A DNA stretch of 64,000 nt from Gambelia wislizenii (lineage: Eukaryota; Chordata; Lepidosauria; Squamata; Crotaphytidae): assembly GCA_030847615.1 (NCBI GenBank), contig JAUMIR010000002.1:199561809-199625808 (forward strand), given 5' to 3'. How positions within the stretch are numbered: the first letter of the stretch is position 1; the number at the start of each line of letters is the position of its first letter. The notes under the pieces were generated by a model. It made no database searches and had not been told where the DNA came from. It worked only from the letters and a program-made list of their open reading frames with translations. Positions 10,700-19,455 of this stretch are shown piece by piece. The position numbers and the translations under genes were made by a program.

Positions 10700-11323
10700 C
10701 CCAGAACCACTTCAGGAAAGCCGGGGCGGGCGGGCGGGCAGGAAGTTGGCCGGCCTTCCCCCAGCCTTCCCGAAGCAGCGCAGGGCAATATATGTCTGCT
10801 TTGGAAAGGCCAGGGAGGGTGGCGGGTGGGCAGGCGGGAGGTTGGCCGGCCTCCCCCCAGCTATGGGGATTGAGAGCCTCATAGCTGCTTTGGAAAGGTT
10901 GGGAGGGATGGAGGGAGCATGACGGAGAGTCTTTTCAGCCACCCCCACCCTCCCAAAGCCTCAACAAGGCTTGGAAAGCTCAATTGCGGCTTTGGGAAGG
11001 GCAGGGGGTAGCTGAAAAGCGCCTTTCCTGTGAACTCCCCACTCTCCCGAGGCTTGGTTCTCCACCCCAAATGGAGCCAAGCCACAGGAGAGTGGGGAGT
11101 TGGGTGCACGGTTTGCTCAGCAAGCACTCCATTTAAATCGGCTCCTCTCCCTTGTGTGTGAGGGAGAGATTATTTGCGGTTTACTCAGCAAGCACCAAAT
11201 TTAAATCAGCTTCTCTCCCTTGTGTGCGAGGGAGAGAAGCTGATTTAAATGTAGTGCTTGCTGAGTAAACCACAAATAATCAAAACCGTGAGAGTGAAAG
11301 CCGCGAATGTGGAGGGGCAACTG
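10700..11323. mobile_element. GC-rich palindromic segment ending in a pogo-like terminus (P7)
   Basis: The right end (GAATGTGGAGGGGCAACTG then TA at 11324-11325) matches the right end of the MITE at 18015-18221 (GTGTGAAGGCCGTGAATGTGG). The interior is unlike its surroundings: GC-rich, with two similar blocks containing GTTGGCCGGCCT (near 10745 and 10842), a hairpin at about 11035-11102 (ACTCCCCACTCTCC paired with GGAGAGTGGGGAGT) and a long palindrome at 11170-11279. A matching left terminus was not found, so the left limit is a guess. Confidence 0.45.
11105..11279. repeat. Tandem-plus-inverted palindrome
   Basis: A block beginning CGGTTTGCTCAGCAAGCACT (from about 11109) is repeated directly from 11177. 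The second copy is then mirrored: arms of 51 bp at 11170-11220 and 11229-11279 pair with about three mismatches around an 8-nt loop (11221-11228). It would form a long cruciform or hairpin. It lies inside the P7 segment. Confidence 0.8.
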
Positions 11324-11541
11324 TAATATCTTCTGCCCCAAACCACCAGGAGGCTGCAACAAAGAATTGCTACAGGGGTCCTTCTTTTGACTGCTGCAGG
11401 TTCACTCTCTGGTGGGAGAGGTTGAAAACACCATCTACCTTGCACCCCAATTGCCAGCTGAACAGACCTTCTTTGTCCAATCTGGCTGCTGGCTGTTAAG
11501 GTGAAGTGGGGGACATTTGCATAGTTTTACAGCAAAACTAT

Positions 11542-12150
11542 GGACATTATCAGATGTGGCAAAAATTGTGGGATTACAACATCATGCTAACACTAACTGG
11601 CCCTGCTATTGCATGATGTCATCGTCTTCACATGGCTACTCTATGCTCCAGCCGCAAAAAAAGGCATTATTTCTAATTCACGGGACAAGCCATCAATAGC
11701 TTGTCAATAGCGCCTTTTTTTACGGTATAGATGGTGTGCGAAACCATGTCCCATTGTAATCGTGAGATTACAGTGTGAATGGGTGGTCCTCACTGAGAAA
11801 ATCTCTGGGTGAGAACGCAAAAATGAAGCACAGGTTGTTCTTTTTATGAACTGTCCCATTTTGTTTGCACATTTTTAGGTTTGTTTCAGTGCTTATGCAT
11901 TCATTTACTTTGTTAATTAAGGTAAGTGTGCTCACATCTTCTTGTGAGAACTGCCAAAATCTTGCCCATGCTAAATTGTGGAAGTAAACTCCAGTTCTTA
12001 AAGCACTAGTGGTCATCTTGCAATAATTCTGTGGCGGTTCTTTCGCGTGATTATAGTGATATGTGATAATAAGTGTAATAATGCCACTGTGTTTCCGCTA
12101 TCCTCATTTGTGGAATTACACCATTTTTAAACACTCATCTGATAATGTCC
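11542..12150. mobile_element. TIR element of family E (copy E2)
   Basis: The ends are a perfect 15-bp inverted repeat, GGACATTATCAGATG at 11542 and CATCTGATAATGTCC ending at 12150. The body (609 bp) has no coding capacity. The same terminal form (GGA, two variable bases, TTATCAGA) bounds two elements at 13487-14067 and 19040-19339. The superfamily is unknown; no clear target-site duplication is visible (TAT on both sides is too short to judge). Confidence 0.65.
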
Positions 12151-12224
12151 TATATAGTCTTACTGAATACAGAGCAGTTACAGATACATAACTTGAATAT
12201 TTAACTGTAGTACTGAATTCCAGT

Positions 12225-12495
12225 TGACCCATGTTTCAGATCCATAACGGAGGATAGACAGTACGATGGCTCTATACACACTGATTTTTGTGCTTTGCCT
12301 CAGGTGTTTATTGCTCCAGACTCTTTTGTGAAGTCTTCCAAATGCACTATATGCCTTTGCTAATCTGTGATCGATCTCTTTGTCAATCTTGGCATCTGAG
12401 GAGATGATGCTTCCCAGGTAGGTGAACTGCTGAACGCGCGGGACGAGTCCTTCCTGAATCTTCGTTTGCGAAGAAAAGCCAGAGAGAGAGAGAGA
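12225..12495. mobile_element. LINE X insertion with 5' inversion (twin priming)
   Basis: The insertion is bounded by a perfect 10-bp duplication GAATTCCAGT at 12215-12224 and 12496-12505. The right part (about 12436-12495) is the LINE X 3' end in plus orientation (CTTCGTTTGCGAAGAAAAGC then an AG-repeat tail). The left part (12225 to about 12435) is coding sequence in the opposite orientation: on the minus strand it reads VQQFTYLGSIISSDAKIDKE and continues to SVYRAIVLSILRYGSETWV, a reverse-transcriptase C-terminal motif. This arrangement is the signature of twin-primed reverse transcription, known best for L1. The element interrupts repeat R. Confidence 0.8.
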
Positions 12496-12640
12496 GAATT
12501 CCAGTCAATATTTCTGCACATGAAAAGGATGTCTCCTGCTCAGAAAATGCTGTTTTTCTGCACACAAAACCCCCACAAGTGAATTTTGTGCAGAATAAGT
12601 CCCAAACTCAGTTTGAAAACTGAGCAGTTTTTAAAGACTT
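12496..12640 (-). repeat. Dispersed repeat R, copy 2
   Basis: The minus strand shares CTTATTCTGCACAAAATTCA and CAGAAAAACAGCATTTTCTG with the plus strand at 10525-10640. Its left part is separated by the LINE X insertion. Confidence 0.45.
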
Positions 12641-13486
12641 TCTTGCAGCAGGAAGAAAATGGCTAAAATTACTCATTGCTTCCTTTGAGGATGAAATTAG
12701 CAAAGAATTATTTGCTCACATTTGCAGCCTGTACTTTTCAGGATTGGCTGATATTCTCTGTTGATTATACATTCAATGGAAACTTTGGTATGGCCTGGAG
12801 CAAAGGCATAGGGCTGTGTGGCCCCAGGTGCCTTATCAGCAATTGAATGTAAAGAATGGTGGAGTTAAGTGTTTGTTGTTATCACATCATTAGAAAAATG
12901 TTTGGTCAGAATGGGGCAGGCAGCTTATGGAGGTGACCATAAAACTAGGGATTTGTACATCTCTTCTTTACTTAGAATGGGGCAGGCTGCTTGATGTCCT
13001 CAAAGATGTTTTGCCCAGAAACTCCTGTTGTCTCCAATCATTTGCCATGCTGGCTGGAGCTGACAGGACTTGTAGTCTAAATCACCTGGAAAGTTGCAAG
13101 TTGCCTACCCCAGTCCTAGATGAATTCATGCTTGACAGTGGGCTTACACCAGTCATGACCATTTGGACTGTGGTCTTCTGAGGGGGTCCGATGTGTATGT
13201 CCCTCTTTCTATGTGTGCACTCCAATTACAAGGTGACTTGGGTACCTCCCAGTATGAGTCTCTTTATGGGACTTGCTCGCTCTGGAGAGACAAATTAATT
13301 ACAGAGAACAAGAAGCAAAGACAATATGTTAATGGTCACTGTGGATGTTCAAGAGGGCTCTTGGACCTTGGACAACCATTTCCTTATCTAAATCTTGGCA
13401 TGCTGTCTTATGATTGACCACAGGCAGCTGAATATAAATAAACAAAGTTTGAATGAGTCTGTCCCCCCTCCTCTCTCTCACACACA
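12641..13486. other. Mostly unrecognised; one palindromic MITE
   Basis: About 12998-13090 resembles the small hairpin MITE family (GCCATGCTGGCTGGAGCTGA, GGACTTGTAGTCT). No gene is supported elsewhere. The CT-rich and CA-rich run 13466-13486 abuts the next element. Confidence 0.45.
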
Positions 13487-14067
13487 GGACTTTATCAGAC
13501 CACCACCCCTTAACGTTCTTTTGCTGGCATAAATTGTGTCATTTTTATTCCAGTAAAAGACACCCCCCCCCTCACCAGACCTTCCTTTTCCGGCATCAGT
13601 GAGGCTTGTGCAGCAGTAATGGAGCACATATGGAGCTCCGTTTACTTCCGGGGTTGAAATCTCACTGAATCTAGTGAGAAGATGCTGGTGTGGGAAATCC
13701 AAAAATAAAAACAAAATAAACACATAAAAAGTACAGCAAAGCACAAAAACACACTTTAAAAGTCCCAAGTACATGGGGGCAGGGGTTCATAAAAAGAACA
13801 TCCCCTAGCTGGCTGTCGTGATCTCAACTGGAAGTGTTTGCCCATTGATGCTGCATTCACATGAGCATAATGGTGCGAGGATTCAAATGCGAGCAATGCC
13901 GGCAGAAAAATGGAACGGGAGATCTATTGATGGCTTAGGACTTCAATAAAAAGTATGCCTCATTTACAGTACATGATCATTAAAGGATGCCATCATCTGG
14001 TATGTGCACCCTTTTGCAATCATTAGGCGTCCTTATGATGCCATATTTGCCTGGTCTGATAAAGTCC
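13487..14067. mobile_element. TIR element of family E (copy E1)
   Basis: Perfect 16-bp inverted ends GGACTTTATCAGACCA (13487-13502) and its complement ending at 14067. The 581-bp body has no coding capacity. It is embedded in a CA-repeat (ACACACA on the left, (CA)n 14068-14092 on the right), so a target duplication cannot be distinguished from the microsatellite. Confidence 0.7.
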
Positions 14068-14093
14068 ACACACACACACACACACACACACAC
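14068..14093. repeat. (CA)n microsatellite
   Basis: A perfect CA dinucleotide run directly at the right end of element E1; a short CACACACA stretch also precedes the left end, suggesting the element landed in a CA tract. Confidence 0.9.
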
Positions 14094-14379
14094 CGCCAAA
14101 GGACCAGCACTTTCAGTTATTCAAAAATGCCTCTTACATTTCAGTTAGGTCAGAGAGAGTGATACAGACAGAGGGCCAATGCCTTAGACATAGCTGACAT
14201 CATGAGATTTAATATCAGCCTCAAGGCAAATGTTAGGTGAGAAGCATTTTTTAAAAATAGGAAGGAAAGGAACTGAAACCAAGTCTGAAAATGTGCTGCT
14301 CTGAAAACCTAGGCGGGTCCCTCTGCTGAAATCATGTTGAAAAGTAAAGATGATACCATGATGAGTAAAATTCATATTT

Positions 14380-15330
14380 CCCCTTTATTTACATACTCTA
14401 AAAATTACATACAGTTCAACAAAATTAACAAACAGATAGAAAAAAAGAAACAACAAAGAAAAAGGATAGATAAAAAAATAAAAAGAATATAGATAAATAG
14501 ATAAATGACTTCCAACCATCTCATCTCATACATATATATGTAAAGTAATCCTATCCCACTCTCAAGCAAACTACATCATACACTTCTTCTGATAATTAAG
14601 TTGTATTAGTTCTAAAAACCAACAATTATTAAATCATTTTCTTTTTTCTGCAAAAAGTCTAACAGAGGCTTCCAATCTTTTTAAAAACTCTCTAATGATT
14701 TTTCTCTAAGCAAGCACGTCAGTTTATCCGTTTCTGCTAACTCATTTAATTTTAACAGCCAGTCTTCCACCATAGGCATTTCTGAATTCTTCCATTTCTG
14801 AGAGTATAACAGTCTTGCAGCTGTGATCATATATTGCGGTATTCTTTCATTGTTTCTTCCTAGTTGTTCATCCATGAGTCCCAGAAGAAAGAGCTCTGGT
14901 TTTAGCTGTAATATTTAATATCCTCTGGATCAAAGTATGGATTTGAACCCAGTTTGACCCCCCCCTTTTTTTTTTTTTTTTTTTTTGCTTTCACACAAGT
15001 CCACCACATATGGTAAAATTTCTCTTCTTGTTGTCCATATTTCCAACACACATTTGGAACTCCTCTGTATGTTGTAGACAACTTTTCTGGGGTCATATAC
15101 CAACAGTACATCATTTTACAAAAGTTATCTTTAAAATTATAAGACAATGTGAATTTCAGCCCCTTTAACCACATCCTTTCCTGTTGCTCCAATTGTATAT
15201 GATATCCAAAATTTCTATCAATTAAATTATCAAATGCTCTTTCACTTGTTCTTTCATTTCCAGTCTTAACATAAGTTTATACATTTTACCAATCATATGT
15301 TCACCATCTGAACATAATTGTAATTCAAAC
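14380..15330 (-). mobile_element. L1 LINE, ORF2 C-terminal region and 3' end
   Basis: Two minus-strand segments resemble the L1 ORF2 C-terminus: KMMYCWYMTPEKLSTTYRGV with PNVCWKYGQQEEKFYHMWWT (15110-15000), and ITAARLLYSQKWKNSEMPMV with EDWLLKLNELAETDKLTCL (14830-14705). These match the Cys-containing C-terminal segment and the TAARILYAQKWK motif of vertebrate L1. A T-run at 14968-14986 (poly-A in coding sense) interrupts the frame. The 3' UTR runs to about 14380. It is 5'-truncated and dead. Confidence 0.8.
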
Positions 15331-17204
15331 TCTGGTTTGTTCAAAACCATAATTCTTTTTTGTCCATCTTAAATCTTTCATACATCTGTAAGTATGAGAA
15401 CTAGCTATGATGAGTAAAGTGAGTGAGACTGTCTCCAGTACACAGACATGTTCCCATCCACCTGCAGCAGTTCTGTATTCTTTCTGGGAAGAAGGGAGCA
15501 GGGAGGGAGCGTTATCTTCAACCTCTCCCCCAATGTGGGTTTTGAGCATCTTAAGACGAGCCTCTTGTTTCTTCTGCAGAATCCAGTGGATGCTCCCCAA
15601 TTTCTGACCCTTTTGTTGCAAAGATGTTCAGCTTAGAAACCCTTGATTCAGGTTGTTCCTGCGCAATCTCTTTTCCACAGCCCCTTAGGAAACATTCATA
15701 AGACCATTTAAATAGTGCTGAGCTCTCCTTTACACAATATGTGCACTATCAAAGGAGTGGTTGAAGAGGATTCAACAAGTATCAAACTGGGGAAGGCAGA
15801 CAGCTTGGAAAAGTTATTTTTTTGCACTACATCTGCCAAAATTCCACTGGTCATGCTGGTTAGAAGAGTCTGGGAGTGGCCATCGAAAATGTAACTCCCC
15901 CAAACTCTGCAAAGGAACCAATGGAGATGGAAAGTGTCCAGCTGAATTATTCAGGAGCAAACGTGTGCACTGGCATGGGGTCATAGGAAGGCTCCCAAGG
16001 GACATGCATGGAATGACAGGGAAGAAATTCACACTGCTGCCATTCACCCTCAATGGAAGGGAGGCTTAAATCCTATATATCTGCATTAAATGTTTTTGAA
16101 AATGTAGTGTACGGTGATTTCTAATCGAAGGCTACAACTCTAGTAAACACACTTCCTAAGAAGTAAGCTCCATTGAACACAGTGTGACTTACTGCTGAGT
16201 AATCATGCCTAGCAGTCTACTGTAAATTAATGATTCCAAGTACATTCTTGGGATTAGTATCTGATGACCCTGAAAGTTCTCTTCAGCTTTTCTCCATTCC
16301 ATTTTATTCAGCATTCTCAGCTGCAACCTCTGAATTGATGTTCACTTGCTCTGTATTATTTTTAATGATATTTTGTTTCAAAAGGCCATTCATTATCAAG
16401 ATTTCCCAAGAAGATACCTTAACAAAGCTCATTCTGCATCAAGAATGGGCTCAACCAGTGTGGAAAATGAAGGCTGATTGCATAGACGACAATGCTTGGG
16501 ATCATGAAAAGCATATTGTGGGCCTGGGGAAAAGCAGAGATGCACTACAGTGTGCATTTTGATGTCCAAGGACAAGCAACTTCTTAAAGGTGGGACCACA
16601 CCAGCTCACCATCATCAGGGGCCACACCCTCCTATTGCTACTTTACCTGAGTACCATCATTGTTTCCACCAATGCTAGATAAACAACCAGCACAATTCTA
16701 GCACCACTTTTTTCTCCAGTGGTGGAACTGATACTGATGGTGGGGACCAGCTGAAAGAGGTTGTAAATATCCTTGGGGGAGCTGCATCCAGCCTATGGGA
16801 TGTATCTTGACTGGTCCTGCTGCAGTTACAGAGGCCAAACAGGCTGTGATTCTGTAGAAACATTCAGGCTCTGATTCTGTGAAGCAATTAAGTCTGCCTG
16901 TAAGTTCTGAGCTGGTTTAAAAGCAAAGAGATCTTGGGGGGCCTGTCTTTGCTGAGTATTCCTTGTTGGCAGCAGGTACGTGGTGGTGTAGCCGCTGTAG
17001 CTGTATTGAAGGTGGGGCATAGTTCAATAGGGCAGTACCTGCTTTGCATGCAAAAGGATTCAACTTTAGTCCCCTGGCATCTCCAGATCTGGGAGGGGTC
17101 AGGGAGGTTCTGTCTGAAATCCAGGATATCCATGACACTGTGGAGAAAGTACAGAAGGAGCTGGAACAAAGGTCATCTGATCACAGTATAAGGTAGCATT
17201 ACTT
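15331..17204. other. Mostly unrecognised; one short MITE-like segment
   Basis: Around 16150-16210, AAGTAAGCTCCATTGAACAC and TGACTTACTGCTGAGTAATC resemble a small repeat seen also near 39110 and 53250. No gene is supported; open frames overlap on both strands. Confidence 0.4.
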
Positions 17205-17950
17205 ATTTGGTCAGACCTCACCTGCAGAATGCTGCCCAGTGCTGGCCACCACAGTTTACAAACTGGCTAGGTGGGATGTGCATCTAAGGCGCAGGAGGGT
17301 CTCTAATATGGTAAAGGTCTGGAAAGAAAGCTCTAAGAGAATTCAAGAGGAACGAAAGAGCAGGGTATTCTTAGCCTGGAGAAGATAAGATTGACAGCTG
17401 AACCAATGATATGATTGTTATATTGAAATATTTCAAAGGCTATACCCTAAAGGCAAGAGATCTCACTTGCTCTTGGAAACTAAGCAGGGTCAGCCTTGGT
17501 TAGTTCTTGGATAGGAGTCCTTCAAGGGATACCAGGTGCTGCAGGCTACATTTTAGAGGAAGGAACTGGCAAAACCACCTCTAATTATTCCTTGTTTAAG
17601 AAAACCCTATGGAATTGATGGGGTCACCATCAGTTGACCGGTGGCTTGAAGGCACTTGTGCATGCACACACACACCCCTCACAAAAAAGCAAGTTTGCTT
17701 TCTACTGCTTGAGAGGGTGGGACCCAAACCAATGGGTTCAAATTGCAAGAAAGATGTTTGACTAAATATTAAGAAGAACCTCCTGGTGTTAAAAGCTGGT
17801 TGAAAGTGGAACTGTCCTAGAGGGTCCTCCTTCATTGAAGGTTTTTAAACAGATGTAGGATGACCACACCTCTGGGATACTTTGGCTGTGGATTTTCTAT
17901 GCTGACACAGGGCTGCGCTGAGTTGAGGTCCTTTCCAACTCAGCAGTTCA
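17205..17950 (+). mobile_element. CR1 LINE, old copy (g), split by a SINE
   Basis: GGTCAGACCTCACCTGCAGA (from 17209), AGCCTGGAGAAGATAAGATT and AATATTAAGAAGAACCTCCT (17769 onward) follow the order of the CR1 3' coding region. The copy is more diverged than the others in the window (many indels) and is interrupted by the 5S-derived SINE at 17458-17684, after which CR1 resumes with GCAAGTTTGCTTTCTACTGC. Confidence 0.75.
17458..17684 (+). mobile_element. 5S-rRNA-derived SINE nested in CR1
   Basis: The 5' part copies the internal promoter region of 5S rRNA: AACTAAGCAGGGTCAGCCTT, GGTTAGTTCTTGGATAGGAG and ACCAGGTGCTGCAGGCTACA correspond to the vertebrate 5S A, intermediate and C boxes and 3' end. 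The tail, GGAAGGAACTGGCAAAACCA through GAAAACCCTATGGAATTGAT and CTTGAAGGCACTTG plus a CA run, is the SINE body known from squamates. Near-identical 9-mers flank it (AAAGGCAAG at 17449-17457, AAAAGCAAG at 17685-17693), a probable target duplication. It is not a functional 5S gene: the first third of 5S rRNA is missing or replaced. Confidence 0.85.
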
Positions 17951-18014
17951 ATGGCTCTTTGAACAACAGCAACAGCAGCAAGAATGAGGCAATTACTATC
18001 CAGCTATTTAAATA

Positions 18015-18221
18015 CAGTCATCCCTTCACATTCACGGGGGTTAGGTTCAGAAGACCCCCGCAAATGTGAAAAATCTGTGAATAATAACAGCCCCCCGCCC
18101 TCCCGAAAGTGACGATGGGGCCTTCAGAGGCCCCGTCGCCACTTTGCCCCCTCCTCAGAGTGGCAAATCATGAATATGTGGAACCGTGAGTGTGAAGGCC
18201 GTGAATGTGGAGGGAGGACTG
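18015..18221. mobile_element. pogo-like MITE P2
   Basis: It starts TA|CAGTCATCCCTTCACATTCA and ends GTGAATGTGGAGGGAGGACTG|CA. The centre has a GC-rich hairpin (AAGTGACGATGGGGCCT paired with AGGCCCCGTCGCCACTT, two mismatches). It shares its right end with the segment ending at 11323. Confidence 0.75.
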
Positions 18222-18358
18222 CACATGACTTTTCAGAAACTTGTGTGCTTAAATCAATTCTCTGAATTCATATAACAGATACCAGTTTTATTCTGTGGAA
18301 AGTTTTCCTGAAGTGGGATAGCTGTCTCTTTCTTGCTCCCTCCCCGCACAGAGGTGTA

Positions 18359-18671
18359 CAGTACAACCCCTGTATTCTCAGGACTGGTAACCCATGGTTT
18401 CACTTACCAATGTCCTCTCTAGGCATTTTCTAGGTCCTCTAGTGCGATTTTATTGTATGCTTCCACCAGAAGTTGACCATGGAGTTGCACTGTAAGGCCT
18501 AAAAATGCCTAGAGAGATGTTCTCGCTAAGAATCTCTAGGTCTTCCAGCATGACTCTATGGTATACTTGCGCCAGAAGTCATTCATTTCTATAGGGTTTG
18601 CTATTATCTACAGTTTCATAATTACACGGTAAGTCTAACAGCATATGCCTGTGCATATGAGTATTGTACTG
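18359..18671. mobile_element. pogo-like MITE P3
   Basis: The ends CAGTACAACCCCTGTATTCT and ...CATATGAGTATTGTACTG are flanked by TA (18357-18358, 18672-18673). The left interior GGTTTCACTTACC matches the copy at 34606-34828 in inverse orientation, and CTAGGCATTTTCTAGG matches 6124-6389. An internal near-duplication (ATGCCTAGAGAGATGT) suggests the two halves are partly mirror images. Confidence 0.65.
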
Positions 18672-19039
18672 TATTGCATCTGCTGCAGAGGCTTTACTGT
18701 TCTGAGACATAATAAGCATGGATGAAAAAAAAATACAAAGAGGACTGGGAAGGACAGCCTACCTGAATGACAAGAGCATATCACAGGATGTGGTGGTGAG
18801 CTCTAGTCAGAAGCAGCCAGGTTCATGCAAGAAATGTCAGGAGTCTCCCATTCTGTATAAGAGAACATTGTGTTCTGTGTTCGTTCAGGTGTGATTTTCC
18901 TTGTCCTGCTGTTGCTAAGCCTCATTAAAGTTACAAAGGGGACTTCCCAGAACAGCCAAGTGAAGTTTTCCACACAGAGAATATGCAATGAGAGCTTAAA
19001 ATGTGCACTGTGGCTATACTTTCTCTGTGAGGAAACACA

Positions 19040-19339
19040 GGAGATTATCATATGTGGCAAAAACTGCATCAGAAGATTGCAATAAGAATAGGAACAGGCG
19101 AGATTATCAGACGAAGATGTCCTTCAGCGTCTCAGGAGTGTAGCACTGTTGTGAGTAAGGCATCCCTTTTTATTAGCATCTTGTCCTCAGCAATACAAAA
19201 GGGAAGCCTCGTCTGTGGCAGCACTACGCCCCCGGAACGGCTGAAGGACATGGGTGTCTGATATTGTCACTCCTTCTGTTCCTGTCACGTTCTTCTGATG
19301 CCGTTTTTTTGCCACATTCCACCGCATCTGATAATCTCC
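19040..19339. mobile_element. TIR element of family E (copy E3) enclosing a second TIR pair
   Basis: Outer ends are GGAGATTATCATATGTGGC (19040) and the complement of GGAGATTATCAGATGCGG ending at 19339. Inside, a second pair of ends lies at about 19097 (GCGAGATTATCAGACGAAGA) and 19273 (complement of GGAGTGACAATATCAGAC), each followed inward by ATGTCCTTCAGC. The structure may be one element nested in another of the same family. There is no coding capacity. Confidence 0.6.
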
Positions 19340-19375
19340 ATAGTTCTATGAAGGAAATAAGGGAAACAGTGGGTT

Positions 19376-19455
19376 CTTGCCATTGCCATCATCACCACCA
19401 CTATTACCATCGTCTCCGTCAAAGCCGCTGCCGCCACCACTACCACCATCAAGCT
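19376..19455. repeat. CCA/ATC-type trinucleotide-rich tract
   Basis: An imperfect run of CCATCATCACCACC-like triplets. The His-rich peptide it could encode is a by-product of the repeat. Confidence 0.8.

Noticed and set aside
10473..10948. Open frames on both strands in the GC-rich segment
   Set aside because: Low stop-codon density is expected from GC richness; the peptides are Gly/Pro/Arg-rich without family resemblance.
17458..17580. Functional 5S rRNA gene
   Set aside because: The 5' third of 5S rRNA is missing and the sequence continues into a SINE body with a CA tail and flanking duplication.
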